Assembly (NCBI GenBank): GCA_963970005.1
Contig: CAXAMN010025250.1
Span: 1,479,455 to 1,543,454 of the forward strand
Origin: Durusdinium trenchii
Lineage: Eukaryota; Sar; Dinophyceae; Suessiales; Symbiodiniaceae
Direction of reading: 5' to 3'
DNA: 64,000 nucleotides
This document shows, piece after piece, positions 41,035 to 50,461 of this stretch. The position numbers were made by a program, and so were the translations under genes. Position 1 is the first letter of the stretch. Each line of letters opens with the position of its first letter. The notes under the pieces were generated by a model. It made no database searches. It was not told the origin of the DNA and worked only from the letters and a program-made list of their open reading frames with translations.

Positions 41035-41169
41035 TTTTCGTGGGAGTCGGGCCCGTGCACGTCCAACACGTCAGGTCTAGCGAGTCGGGCTGTGGCACGT
41101 CGGACGGCGGCGAAGGCGGGAGCAATATGTATTTGTTTGGAGCGAGCATGGCTTTTCCCTAGCCAAGAG
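41035..41169 (+). CDS. internal exon (45 codons)
   Basis: Acceptor CTCCACCTTGCAG at 41034, phase 0: FSWESGPCTSNTSGLASRAV, ARRTAAKAGAICICLERAWL, FPSQE, donor GTACTG at 41170. A symmetric phase 0-0 exon. Unknown family. Confidence 0.52.
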
Positions 41170-41678
41170 GTACTGTACTTGCTTGGATCAACTGTCGTAT
41201 GGCTTTGGGCCTTTGGGGGTGTTTGTTCTTTCTTTCTCCACTCAGATCCGAACAGAAGAACAGCTGGTAAAGACTGAGGAGGTCAGATTTTCCGAAACTG
41301 AGAAGGTCAGTGTCTGGGGAGGTCAGCTTGAAGCACTAGAAAAGATTTAGACCAGCACTTTATTTCACTCCTCTGGTTTGGGTTTTCCTGAAGCTTGAAG
41401 TTTGGGCACGTGACCTGGATGATATAGCTAGATATAGTCGATAGATAGATCCATCGATAGATCGATTGGTCGATTGATGGTCATGGCCATCATGAAAACC
41501 AACTCCCCAGAAGTTTGTTGATCATGTTCCAAGCCACCAGGAGACCAAGTGTTGATGCACCCAAAACTCGATGTTTGAAGACAAACATGTGCGTTTCTTT
41601 ATAAACCGGGTACGTAATCTTCCGTAAACCAACTTTAACTCAACAGTTTTTGTTCTCGCAAGTTGTTCCTGGCGGTGC

Positions 41679-41936
41679 TTGGTAGAGGTCCACGCCACCA
41701 AGCGTTCAGCTTCAAATCGACTGGGATCACATCACTCAAACAAGTTCCCTGTCCCAGCACCCTCCAACAGGCTCGCCCACAAGTCGGGTGACGAGAAAGA
41801 CCCACCTGCAGAACCGGTTCAGCACTTCATGTGGCTTAAATGTGGCAACAAACAGTCGTGTTGCACATCGGAAAAACCAAGACCCTATAACTGGTTGGCA
41901 CCCTGTCAAGTAAAGTTCTGGACTCGGGTCACCTAG
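41679..41936 (+). CDS. hypothetical ORF (85 aa)
   Basis: Reads RLGSHHSNKFPVPAPSNRLA, HKSGDEKDPPAEPVQHFMWL, KCGNKQSCCTSEKPRPYNWL. Two Cys clusters. Start uncertain; CTTCAG at 41703-41708 could be the acceptor. Confidence 0.4.
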   Translation: MVEVHATKRSASNRLGSHHSNKFPVPAPSNRLAHKSGDEKDPPAEPVQHFMWLKCGNKQSCCTSEKPRPYNWLAPCQVKFWTRVT

Positions 41937-42228
41937 TCAGACCATTTTCTCACAATACCAAGGGTATCAAAAACAAACAAAGCAGAGAAGGGGTTTCGGG
42001 CATCAGTGTGGTACCATATGGTACCATTCGTTTGTCTTGCTTCTTGGTAATCGACTTCGGCCAAACCCACACCAGGCACGGACCTTTGCTGTACTACCTC
42101 GGATAGAAGGTTTGGGATGTTTTCGAGCGGATCGCCTTATCTCGGGTGTGGGGATGGTGGGGATGATGTGTGTGTGTGTGTGTTTTGCGTGAAACCAAAC
42201 ACATTCCACTTGCTTTCGGGGGGCATGT

Positions 42229-42438
42229 ATGTATGCGGCAATGTTGAACGAAGTTCGACTGAATAGACCAGACATGGTCAACGTATACACAAGTCAACCG
42301 ACGCCGTATGTGTTTTTCGGCATGGAACCTGATGTCGCACAAGCCCAGAGAGGAGCTTTCCACCAGAACAGGGGCCTGGTCCCTGGTCATGGCACTCAAT
42401 GTGAGGTCTCAGTGTCATGGCGCAGAAAAATCATGTGA
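42229..42438 (+). CDS. hypothetical ORF (69 aa)
   Basis: ATG at 42229: MYAAMLNEVRLNRPDMVNVY, TSQPTPYVFFGMEPDVAQAQ, RGAFHQNRGLVPGHGTQCEV to TGA. Natural composition and only weak competition from the minus strand. A 42458-42643 frame downstream (TPQKLSDGVFVSWSHVKGLA) may be another exon. Confidence 0.5.
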   Translation: MYAAMLNEVRLNRPDMVNVYTSQPTPYVFFGMEPDVAQAQRGAFHQNRGLVPGHGTQCEVSVSWRRKIM

Positions 42439-42643
42439 GTTTTTGGAAAGTATATAATTGAGCTCATTAATTTCTGTCCTTGGCACTCAGAGGATGCGAC
42501 TTCAACTGTTCAACTCTTCTCTTGCCTTGACTCCCCAGAAACTCAGTGATGGTGTTTTCGTCAGTTGGTCACATGTCAAAGGCCTTGCTATGACCGCTCT
42601 TCACTTGCCGTCTTACGTAGATGACCTGAGATTCTTTCCTTGA

Positions 42644-43440
42644 GCTTTCCCCTGGCTGGCTGCTAGTAATTACTGGATAGGACTTATACTTTAAAAATCC
42701 TGGTCATTTCCCAATGTGCCTCTTGCATCCTCTTGCATGATCTTTGCTTTGTTGTGCTGGCCTATGTCTATGCCACGTGCAGCCTCTACTTAGGTTTCAA
42801 GCAGTGAACGGTTACCCGTTGCAGTGCCTGACAAATGTTGTGTTCCCTTTCTTCCTCTGGAAGTGCTGGTTTCTATCGCAGACGGTCCAGTCCGCTTGTG
42901 GTTTTGTGTGACTGTCCTATATATATATGTTCATTCTTCGTTTCTCCTATGTTTTGATTTGTTTGGATTGTTCCCTAAAGATCTAGTTCACCTTTCTTTT
43001 TAAGACGTTGCTTCTTAGGCAGCTCACATGGATTTTCTTATGATGACAAGAGGCTGACTGCCTTTGGCAACAGAACTTAGAGCTGGGAGCTGTTTCTTCC
43101 CTGCAAGCAGTTTTGGACGAGTTGTTTAACGATGTTTGACTCAACTGCTTGGATTTTGTATCCCAATGATTTCAAGGGGGAAGTTGGAAAGCTTAAGAAC
43201 ATGTTTGAGATAATGTCACATGTCATCCTTGAAACATCTTGAAACCAGAAAACATGTTGCAACTCAACTGGCTATTCTAGAAGGCTGACCGGTCACACGA
43301 CAAATGGGGGAGCAGAAGGGGCAACGGTGGATCCAGCGGCACACAGGATATGGGTGGGTCAAGTCACAGACTGAGGTGGGTTTTCTCGATGTTTCGGAGT
43401 GGATCATGGGGACCCCTATCCTCCCAAGTTCGGCACCCCC
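42644..43440. other. no supported gene
   Basis: T-rich spacer. Minus frames of 60-83 codons at 43077-43515 have no splice support. Confidence 0.45.
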
Positions 43441-43607
43441 TTGTGACTCTTGATAATATTTCATATTAATTCTTTTATCTTCCATAAAATCTCCTCGTTC
43501 AGTCTTCCTTCTCACCGAACAAGCTCCCCTATCCTCCGTGCTCCTGCTGCCTCCTGCCTCCTGCTGCGCACTTCGGATGCGCGAAGAGCTCGGCCGAGTT
43601 TCTGCAG

Positions 43608-43744
43608 GTCTACATCCGGTGGTGCACGAAGAGCTCGTGCTCGATCCGCCTCGAGCGCCACCGCCGGAGTTGGGTGCCGTGGTGCGGCAGCTCTATGCCA
43701 GTGGGGAGCGCCCAGGACGCCAACCAGCCTGCGCGGAGGAATAA
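43608..43744 (+). CDS. terminal exon, hypothetical
   Basis: Acceptor GAGTTTCTGCAG at 43607 opens with two bases: LHPVVHEELVLDPPRAPPPE, LGAVVRQLYASGERPGRQPA, CAEE-TAA. Very GC-rich third positions and G-rich first positions. A 262-codon minus frame (43512-44300) runs antisense and may be a shadow. Confidence 0.55.
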
Positions 43745-44036
43745 GAAAGATCTTGAATTCCATTGTGTCATTGCTCCTGGATGGCGAACTGCACAGAATT
43801 TTGCTTATCCTCACCCTAGGGCTCAGAACTTGTTGTTCGTGGAATGGTGTTTTCAAGAGCTTGACTTGAATTGCAGGCGGTGTCTTGATTAGTGTTTCTT
43901 TGCACAAGAGTTTGTTTTTTTTGTTAGTTCGAGCGTGGGAACATTCCCTTTGCCTTGCACCATATCTCCAATGCAGTGAGCAACGTGAACCAAACACGCG
44001 CAAACTCAGTGAAACTCCACCACCTGGACCGGGCGC

Positions 44037-44384
44037 TTGGCCATTGAGTCTGAGACCGCCCAAAAAACTGCCCCTACGGTCGCAGATCCAGGTTTTAACC
44101 AATGCGACGCGGATCGCACGGCCGCTTGCTTCACGGAGGTGGGGCTTGGTGGACTTTTGTGTTTTTTTTCCGCTTGGTTTCGAGTGTTGTTGCCAAATCG
44201 GGTGAAAGGACGGACTGGGGGTCTTGGGAGTGGAAGTAGGAAGAAATCGGTCCCTGAGAAGCTGATGATATTGGTGTTTAGATGCTACGACATAGTGCAT
44301 AAATTATTGAATATTAAATGTTCATGTTGTATAATGAGATATTATGGTATCCTCACTGAAATATCAAGAATATACACACCTTAG
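44037..44384 (+). CDS. hypothetical ORF (115 aa), 5' half coding-like
   Basis: AIESETAQKTAPTVADPGFN, QCDADRTAACFTEVGLGG, then weaker sequence with a Cys/Met-rich end. G-first bias holds to about 44215. Confidence 0.4.
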   Translation: MAIESETAQKTAPTVADPGFNQCDADRTAACFTEVGLGGLLCFFSAWFRVLLPNRVKGRTGGLGSGSRKKSVPEKLMILVFRCYDIVHKLLNIKCSCCIMRYYGILTEISRIYTP

Positions 44385-44473
44385 GATCGTTTCAGAGAGA
44401 TCCAACCCCTGTGGGTCTTTACATGGATGTTTGGCCAAAACACATGCGACAAAGGACTTGCTAGACAAACACC

Positions 44474-44767
44474 TTGCGATGCCGAAAGCCGAAAGATGTC
44501 TCAGGTCCTACACCACAAATGTCCTCGCTGGGCGGAGTGGTGGATTTCCCAAAAAGCAAACCCCAGGGGGGTCAAAAGGTGCCTGGAGATCGCCATGCTG
44601 TCAGTTTGAACATTTGGACCTCAGCGGTGTTGGTTTTTGCGCAGGATGTGGTCTATGAGGACTTGCTGCTGGGGAACTCCACGATTGTTTGGGCCTCAAA
44701 ACCCCTGGGCCAGGACGCTTTAGGACGTGGGCCACGTACCGACGTAGTACGGCCAGGATCAAGATGA
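44474..44767 (+). CDS. hypothetical ORF (97 aa)
   Basis: KPKDVSGPTPQMSSLGGVVD, FPKSKPQGGQKVPGDRHAVS, then the acceptor-like TTTTTGCGCAG in frame at 44644, DVVYEDLLLGNSTIVWASKP and LGQDALGRGPRTDVVRPGSR to TGA. Strong G-first bias throughout. Either one ORF or a terminal exon from 44645. Family unknown. Confidence 0.52.
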   Translation: MRCRKPKDVSGPTPQMSSLGGVVDFPKSKPQGGQKVPGDRHAVSLNIWTSAVLVFAQDVVYEDLLLGNSTIVWASKPLGQDALGRGPRTDVVRPGSR

Positions 44768-45240
44768 CGTAGTGGATGACGTGGGGCTCGGATGGTTCAG
44801 GATGTCCAAGATGATTCTTTGTTGCTCCAAGGACATGTTGTTGGGTCTGGAGTCTACACTTTGACTCACTGACATGGAAGTTGAACAGGGCCCCTGGACA
44901 AGCGTGCTCAACCAAACCGGTGGTTTTGAGCCGTCAGAAGTAGACTGTAGGCTGCCTATAGTTGGTTCTGCTTGAAGACTTGGATTTTCCAGTTCAAGAG
45001 GCTTGTCATTCATCCTACGTTTTTCCAAAACTGGTGTTTCTCATAATATATATATATATGGTGGGACATTCGGTGGACATTTGTCGGGAAAAGGGCAGAC
45101 ATGAAAACATATGATCAATGATCTTTCCTTTTGCACACCTCTTTCTACAAAATCTACATACAAATCTTCAATGATTTGTACAATTTCATGCCCCATGACC
45201 GACCTTGTCATATTCCTCCTCGGTCTGATCTGGGCGGCAG

Positions 45241-45291
45241 GTTCAATCCCGCGCGGAGTTCCTGGAGCTCATCCGCACCCATCCGGTCTTC
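45241..45291 (+). CDS. 51-base internal exon
   Basis: Acceptor GGGCGGCAG at 45240 and perfect donor GTGAGT at 45292 bound VQSRAEFLELIRTHPVF, phase 0-0, all third positions G or C except three. Read through, the frame continues 28 codons (ARACGMLGLPGYPRDDEKTD) to TGA. Confidence 0.5.
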
Positions 45292-45885
45292 GTGAGTGCG
45301 CGCGCCTGTGGGATGTTGGGCCTGCCGGGGTATCCCAGAGACGACGAAAAGACCGACGTACAGATGTGTGAAGATGTGTGAAGAGGGTGGAGTTCTGGGA
45401 AGAGAGGACTGACGCCCTCCAGGTTGGCAAGTGGAGTTTGTTCCAATGGGCGGCCTGCCACGCCTCTTTTTGGGGCAAGAAGACGGTAGTGTTTTCCGGA
45501 TGATTCACGCTTCATTCGACCCACACATGCCCACGCATGCCGGACCAGTTTTGCCGGCCAAGGCCTCCCCTCGATATCAAGGTGGAGGTGGACAATATCT
45601 CTGAGGAGATATGTGTGTGCCTGGTTCTTTGTGACCTTTCATCCCCTGCGATCTGAGGTCACTTAGACCCTGTAACACGTCACTTGGGAACTCCAAAAAG
45701 AGCACCTTTTGAAGAAGCACCTTCGGCTGCCTGAGCCCTTCCGGTCGAGCGGTCTTTGACCAAAAGGGTCATAGACTTAGAGGTAAAAGCAAGAGAACCT
45801 TTTAGGTCAGGTCCTCCGCCTACCAGAGTTCTGTTCTTTCCTTGCGAGTATACTTATTTGTTGTGTCTTTTTTTTTGGTTCTCAG

Positions 45886-46022
45886 GTTGTGTTTCTCCGA
45901 TAGATAGGATAGATACATCACGACCGCAGACCGCAGACCAATTTTGTGAACGTACATCTAATTGGGGAGTCGGGTTTGTACATTCTATGGCTGAAGGGGT
46001 TCTTCTTCATTGGAACAGTTGA
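45886..46022 (+). CDS. terminal exon, hypothetical
   Basis: A T9 tract and GGTTCTCAG acceptor at 45885 open with two bases: CVSPIDRIDTSRPQTADQFC, ERTSNWGVGFVHSMAEGVLL, HWNS-TGA. A textbook acceptor. Unknown family. Confidence 0.55.
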
Positions 46023-46287
46023 ATTTGGGGAAGCGTCCTTGCTCCGCATCTCTGGACCAAGTACAAAGCTTCTTGTTACGAACGTAGCGTCCGATCGCTC
46101 CGTTCGAGTCGCGATGCCAGGAGCCCCCGAACGTCGCGTCCCCCGAATTCTGCCAAATCCGCATGGTCAGATCGTAGGGATCGTGGTCTCGGACGCGGGA
46201 AACCGAAGCATTTGGTCATTGGAAGAGCATCGCTTGAATATGCAAAGCAGTCTTTACACAGCAGACACCGAAGTGGGAGGAAAGTGA
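45946..46287 (+). CDS. ORF with 21-mer repeats inserted in frame
   Basis: 113 codons. The 3' part (46145-46287) is strongly protein-like: RILPNPHGQIVGIVVSDAGN, RSIWSLEEHRLNMQSSLYTA, DTEVGGK-TGA. The middle (46062-46150) is the 21-mer family read as protein (NVASDRSVRVAMPGAPERRV). The first codons overlap 45886-46022 in another frame, so the exon probably starts after 46023. Confidence 0.45.
   Translation: MNVHLIGESGLYILWLKGFFFIGTVEFGEASLLRISGPSTKLLVTNVASDRSVRVAMPGAPERRVPRILPNPHGQIVGIVVSDAGNRSIWSLEEHRLNMQSSLYTADTEVGGK
46062..46150. repeat. 21-mer family array
   Basis: TTACGAACGTAGCGTCCGAT, CGCTCCGTTCGAGTCGCGAT-GCCAGGAGC, CCCCGAACGTCGCGTCCCCC. GAACG replaces CTAGT, but spacing and interiors match 34888-34995. 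Confidence 0.65.
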
Positions 46288-46437
46288 TCGATTCTGCTGG
46301 AGCTCAACCAGCTCAACCAAAATTCGATAGGCACGTTCCTTGTATCCACTAAGATGGCTGTGAGTCCAAACCTGCCCCCCAAACCGCGGTATGTTGGCCT
46401 CCCTTTCCAGAGGATTCGGTTCATCTCCAGGGCTCAA
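46216..46437 (-). CDS. hypothetical ORF (73 aa)
   Basis: ATG at 46437: MSPGDEPNPLEREANIPRFG, GQVWTHSHLSGYKERAYRIL, VELVELQQNRSLSSHFGVCC. Good bias; its 3' end overlaps the plus ORF ending at 46287 by 72 bases. Confidence 0.42.
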   Translation of the reverse strand: MSPGDEPNPLEREANIPRFGGQVWTHSHLSGYKERAYRILVELVELQQNRSLSSHFGVCCVKTALHIQAMLFQ

Positions 46438-46849
46438 TTTTGGAGGTCGCCTGCGTTTTGAACCATTGCCAGATGGTCAGTAATTAGCAGTGTCATCCCC
46501 ATGTCAATTGTCCTCTATGGGGAGGGTCAATGGTCCGCTATACTTGATGTCCCCCACCTCGTTTGGATCTGCCAGTTTTGTTCATCCTTGAGGCCCAACC
46601 TGAAATCAACATGAGATGCCACATCTGAGCAGCTCGTGCTTCTTCCCAGGACACCTTGCGATCCACCGTTGGGGTTGAATGGCACGTGGAGGCGCAGCTT
46701 GACTTGACTGAAATCAGTAAGTCAAGGATGCAGCAAACATTCTGATGAGTTCAGTCAATTTCTTCTGAGATTGGAGGGATTCATCTCCCAATCTTTCCAG
46801 TCAGAATCTTGATGAACGTATGACCATTCCTTTCTCTGGCTGTACCAGT

Positions 46850-47430
46850 TTACCAATCATCCAAAATCGGAAGGCGTTTCGGACAGTGGAGATGGTCAAG
46901 AGCAACGACAAGCTGCAGGGCCGTTCTCGAAGCGAGACAAGCTGCAGGGAGCCTCCCACAATGCCAGATTTTGGAAGATGTGCGTGGCTACAAGCCGACT
47001 TCTCAGGCAGCCTTGGGGGCGGCTGTTCTCCTCGCAGGCTTCCCTTGCCAAGGCATGCCGGGCATGCCCGTGGGCCATCAACCAGGCCTCAAGCCACGCT
47101 CATTCCTTCTTGCGGAGCTGTTTAGATTTGACTCCATGCCGTTTGATGCTCCTAGAGAACGTCTCGGCTCTGAATTGATGAACTGTGGACGATTGCACTT
47201 CATGGTCCAGACGCAAGAGGAAGATGCTCGCGTACTGGGTGACTTGATGTTTGCCTTGCTGGCGTAAAGTGGCGGTCAGTCGAGCGTTTGGGCGCCTCAC
47301 AGCGGCGCGTTCTTAAGGGCTTCAATGTTCAGTGTCAGTGTGAGGTGGGCCGGACGCTGCAGTGGATGTTCAAGTAATGTTACACCACATCTGGAGCTTT
47401 CACCTGACTTGGAGCCCCCATTGGCCATGC
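46850..47430 (+). pseudogene. decayed DNA (cytosine-5) methyltransferase fragment
   Basis: Plus frame from about 46850: ILEDVRGYKPTSQAALGAAV then LLAGFPCQGMPGMPVGHQPG and FLLAELFRFDSMP. This is the region around catalytic motif IV (G-F-P-C-Q-G) of C5 DNA methyltransferases, with the nucleophile Cys kept. Motif VI follows in the next frame, RLMLLENVSAL (about 47140-47178), and the original frame resumes after it, so at least two small indels are present. Further on, another frame has LGAPIGHASF (about 47416-47445), like motif VIII (G-A-P-x-x-R), after in-frame stops. Motif I and the target-recognition domain are not seen. Family assignment is from the motif order; non-function is inferred from the shifts. 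Confidence 0.6.
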
Positions 47431-47639
47431 TTCTTTCTGTGAAGTGCGCACATCTTTTCGGGGTGCGTCTTCTTGCGCTCGTTGCTGATCCGGAGACTCT
47501 CGGTCTCTTCGCCAAAAAGGCCTGGCGTTTGGAGCGGTATGGCTCTGGAGTCCCAGACTGCGCGGTATATGGCTCGCAGGGTGGAGTTCCGAAAGAAGAG
47601 CTCCCCAGACCACTCAGAGCTTTCTTGCGAGTAGATTGA

Positions 47640-48400
47640 TGGGAGTATGTAATTAATGTATATCCATGTTACAATTTCCTCTAGAACATCGCGATACACC
47701 GGTATGAAAAAACAGAGGCAACATCTATATTGAGAACAATTGGTTCGCTAAATATAGGAATGGAGATAGATACTTGGGTTAAAGGGAATCGCGACATTAT
47801 ACAGCATGTGATGTAAACAGGGGGCTTGAGATGCTGTAGAGACATGCCCTTTAATGTCCTTTAATGAAAGTTTAATGTAAAAACTCGATAAACATAGACG
47901 CATTCTTTAGATGTCTTTAATAGTTTTATTTCATGTCTAGAAGACCATAACGAAGCCAAACCGAACCTGAATCACTCGTATACATCGGTGATTTTTCAAG
48001 GCATATTACGATCATCTTCCAAAGTGGTCGATCCCCCTTGTGCGTTTGTACGAATAGGGAATCTCCACCGAAACCACAGCCTGACTCACAGGTGAGTGGT
48101 CAGCCGCTGGTGTTGGGCCGTGGCTTAAGTTTCATGAAGATCTGTCGAAAAACAGGTGCGGTGGGGTGGGGCAGTTGTTGTCGCAGTTGTTCAAACCCTT
48201 GAGATTTTTGTGGGTCCAAAGGATTTGGAGTTGGTTCTCTTGCAGCCATGCTGAGTCGGGGTTGGCTGACGGATTGAAGATGCCAATCCATGAAGCACTG
48301 GGCTGAAAATGCATATCATGGTACATCATGAAGTCAAAGTTCTTGTCTTTTCCAGCGTCAAAGTCTCTACCTCACAGGGGTTGGAAGCTGTGCCCATTTC
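47640..48400. other. no supported gene
   Basis: AT-rich, short frames only; two minus frames near 48100-48329 overlap without splice support. Confidence 0.4.
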
Positions 48401-48588
48401 TTTGGGGGCATGGTCAACATCGAAAAGCATGACACTTATCAGATGCTCCAACTCTCTTCATCACTAGACTATTCGTCACTACCGTCATCTACGTCATCCT
48501 CACTGGATTCTCCTTTCGTTTGGGCGTGCGACGCCCGGTGGCACCCTCCGACCCCACCGGACGCGGTGTCCACCGACGACCACGGCAG

Positions 48589-48704
48589 GTCTCATCGCCA
48601 AGGCCACTGACATCGCCGAAGCGCCTTGGCGCGCCATTGGCCTGGTGCTCTCGCCCTTCGCGCTGCTTGGGCTTCCTATTCAGTGTGACATGGGAGTTGG
48701 GAAA
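48589..48704 (+). CDS. internal exon, amphipathic/hydrophobic
   Basis: Acceptor CCACGGCAG at 48588 opens with two bases: LIAKATDIAEAPWRAIGLVL, SPFALLGLPIQCDMGVGK, donor GTATAT at 48705. Third positions almost all G or C. Just upstream (48478-48587) another frame, DSPFVWACDARWHPPTPPDA, is coding-like, so a frame shift or short intron may lie at 48588. Confidence 0.48.
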
Positions 48705-48790
48705 GTATATATGACTTCGGAGTCATACATATCGCTGAATCGTTAACGCGCGAACGAGCTCGAGGGCGGCTTCCTGCAAGTACGCATTCG

Positions 48791-49129
48791 ATGCTTTTAT
48801 CATGTGATTTTGGTATTCAATTCGAGTCAAAGAGTTGGGCTCCTCAGACCGAACTCTTTGGAGATTCTTTTGAAGTTAATCCGGTTTTTGCAGGTCTAAG
48901 AGCCCCTTTGAACCTCAAAGTAGGGACGTTCCACCGGTTCTCCATCCACCGCACCCACCGCCGCCGCCCTGAGGCGGGGTATCCGGGACGTCTCGCGACT
49001 GCTGCGGGACTGGAGCTTTTCCTCGGCGCGGGGCTGCGCGAGCGGAGCGAGCTTGTCGTGGAAAAGGACTCAACCGTCTCAGACGTGGAAAGAAATTTGG
49101 ATACCTTTTTGGGGCAGAGATTTATTTGA
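48791..49129 (+). CDS. hypothetical ORF (112 aa)
   Basis: Met at 48791. APQTELFGDSFEVNPVFAGL, RAPLNLKVGTFHRFSIHRTH, AGYPGRLATAAGLELFLGAG, LRERSELVVEKDSTVSDVER to TGA. Consistent codon bias through the whole frame. Family not recognised. A minus frame of 141 codons overlaps. Confidence 0.52.
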   Translation: MLLSCDFGIQFESKSWAPQTELFGDSFEVNPVFAGLRAPLNLKVGTFHRFSIHRTHRRRPEAGYPGRLATAAGLELFLGAGLRERSELVVEKDSTVSDVERNLDTFLGQRFI

Positions 49130-49327
49130 GTTTTCAACCAAGCGCCACTTAGATGGCCAGCGGCTTGGAAATATGAGTTGGGGCGGTGGCAGCTACGAGC
49201 TGACGGATGTGGTATCATGTGGCACTCCAGCTGGGCAGTTTTCAGTTCCGTTCGCTCCATGGGAGCCAAGGGAAGCAGTCATTCAGCGTGAAATCTCAAG
49301 GTGTGAATGAAATTCCCAATATGCACT

Positions 49328-49448
49328 TGTTTCTAGTAGCTTCTTGTTACTAGTACTTAGTAGTACGGCCACGAGCTTCTTGTCACTTGTAGTACAGCAA
49401 GGAGCTCCGTTCGTAGTGATGCCCTTTGCTCCGTTCGTAGTGATGTGT
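49328..49448. repeat. 21-mer family array
   Basis: TTTCTAGTAGCTTCTTGTTA, CTAGTACTTAGTAGTACGGC, CACGAGCTTCTTGTCACTTG, GTTCGTAGTGATGCCCTTTG. More degenerate than the others. Confidence 0.65.
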
Positions 49449-49483
49449 TGCACATGTTTTCTCCTTTCGAGCTCGTTCTTCAG

Positions 49484-49672
49484 GCGATCACGGTGGTGCT
49501 CTTTGCGGTGCTCTTCCTCGACCGGTCGGACAAACAGGGGAAAGAAACGAGGGGGGGGGTGGTATCACGTGACGGGGAGTTGGCCTTTGGGTTTCGTTTT
49601 ATTTTGTTTTTGGCAGGTTTAGGCGGGTTTAGGTCATTTGAGTCATTTCCGTCATTTTGCCGTCATATTTGA
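49484..49672 (+). CDS. terminal exon with membrane helices
   Basis: Acceptor CGTTCTTCAG at 49483, phase 0: AITVVLFAVLFLDRSDKQGK, a helix and charged end, then VVSRDGELAFGFRFILFLAG and a Phe/Ser-rich tail to TGA. A GGCAG|GTTTAG at 49614 leaves an alternative end open. It starts 36 bases after a 21-mer array. Confidence 0.48.
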   Translation, partial: AITVVLFAVLFLDRSDKQGKETRGGVVSRDGELAFGFRFILFLAGLGGFRSFESFPSFCRHI

Positions 49673-49990
49673 AGTAATGTGAGCTCTGAACTCAGAAACT
49701 CTGCTATGAGATGGGTGGATAGGGAGGGGTGTCCGGTTCTTTCCTCTGAGATGAGGAGAGTTTCCTGCAGGTCTATCAACAGAGCTCAACATTCGACCCA
49801 CCAGCTCGTCCCACACCGTGCCTTGTCCTTCGAGGTCCAACCAGCTTGTCACTTGTGCTTGCTCAGACTGGAATCAGGTCAATCAGGTCAATCTGGGGGG
49901 ACTTCACCCTTTGCACCGCATGGCACAGCATGGCGCAGAGGGTCCCCGTGTGGAACTCAAAGAAAAAGCCACCGGTGGCCCGCTATATAA
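49652..49990. CDS. open on both strands
   Basis: Minus 49852-49652: MTSWLDLEGQGTVWDELVGR, MLSSVDRPAGNSPHLRGKNR. Plus 49679-49990: 103 codons, Ser/Gln/Arg-rich. The minus frame is more protein-like. AATCAGGTC is tandemly repeated at 49872-49890. Confidence 0.35.
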
Positions 49991-50053
49991 AGGAGTTGCA
50001 GAAACACATCCGCTGCCTTTGGTACGTTTGGTAGATGTGACACGAAGGCTCTG

Positions 50054-50461
50054 TTGAGTTCGAAGGCCGTACTTCACGACGGAATGCTCGTTCCAGAGAG
50101 CGGAGGTTGGATTAGAGCGGAGGTTGGATGCCGTAAGACGAACCGTATGATATGGACAATGTATTTCTGTGCTTCTTTGACTGCATACAGAGACCTGTGG
50201 GATCCCATGCTCGCTGTGAGCTGTGCAGAAAAAATCAATGCGCATGCCCCAAAAAAACTGCTTCGTGCTTCCTTCGTACACATCTCAAAGAGGGGTGTGA
50301 ATTCACACCCACCAGCCTTCCAATGGTATTCCACAGGCAGTTCCACAGGCTGTGGGCCAACAAATAGGTCACAGATGTCCGACCTTGCTTTGGTGAACGT
50401 ATTGTTGTTTCCAGACTGGTGTTGTCTACCAGATTTGGTGGATCTAACTGCTGACATGTAG
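50054..50461 (+). CDS. hypothetical ORF (135 aa)
   Basis: SKAVLHDGMLVPESGGWIRA, EVGCRKTNRMIWTMYFCASL, TAYRDLWDPMLAVSCAEKIN, SQMSDLALVNVLLFPDWCCL to TAG. G-first bias is good. GAGCGGAGGTTGGAT is duplicated near its start (50098, 50114). A minus frame of 162 codons covers the same bases; strand is not fully certain. Confidence 0.45.
   Translation: MSSKAVLHDGMLVPESGGWIRAEVGCRKTNRMIWTMYFCASLTAYRDLWDPMLAVSCAEKINAHAPKKLLRASFVHISKRGVNSHPPAFQWYSTGSSTGCGPTNRSQMSDLALVNVLLFPDWCCLPDLVDLTADM

Noticed and set aside
43512..44300. 262-codon minus-strand ORF as a gene
   Set aside because: It is antisense to two better-biased plus-strand segments and is Arg/Ser/Pro-rich, as expected of a shadow frame.
45238..45252. 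GGTTCAATCCC as a tRNA T-arm
   Set aside because: The flanking stem does not pair and the site is better explained as an exon start after GGCAG.
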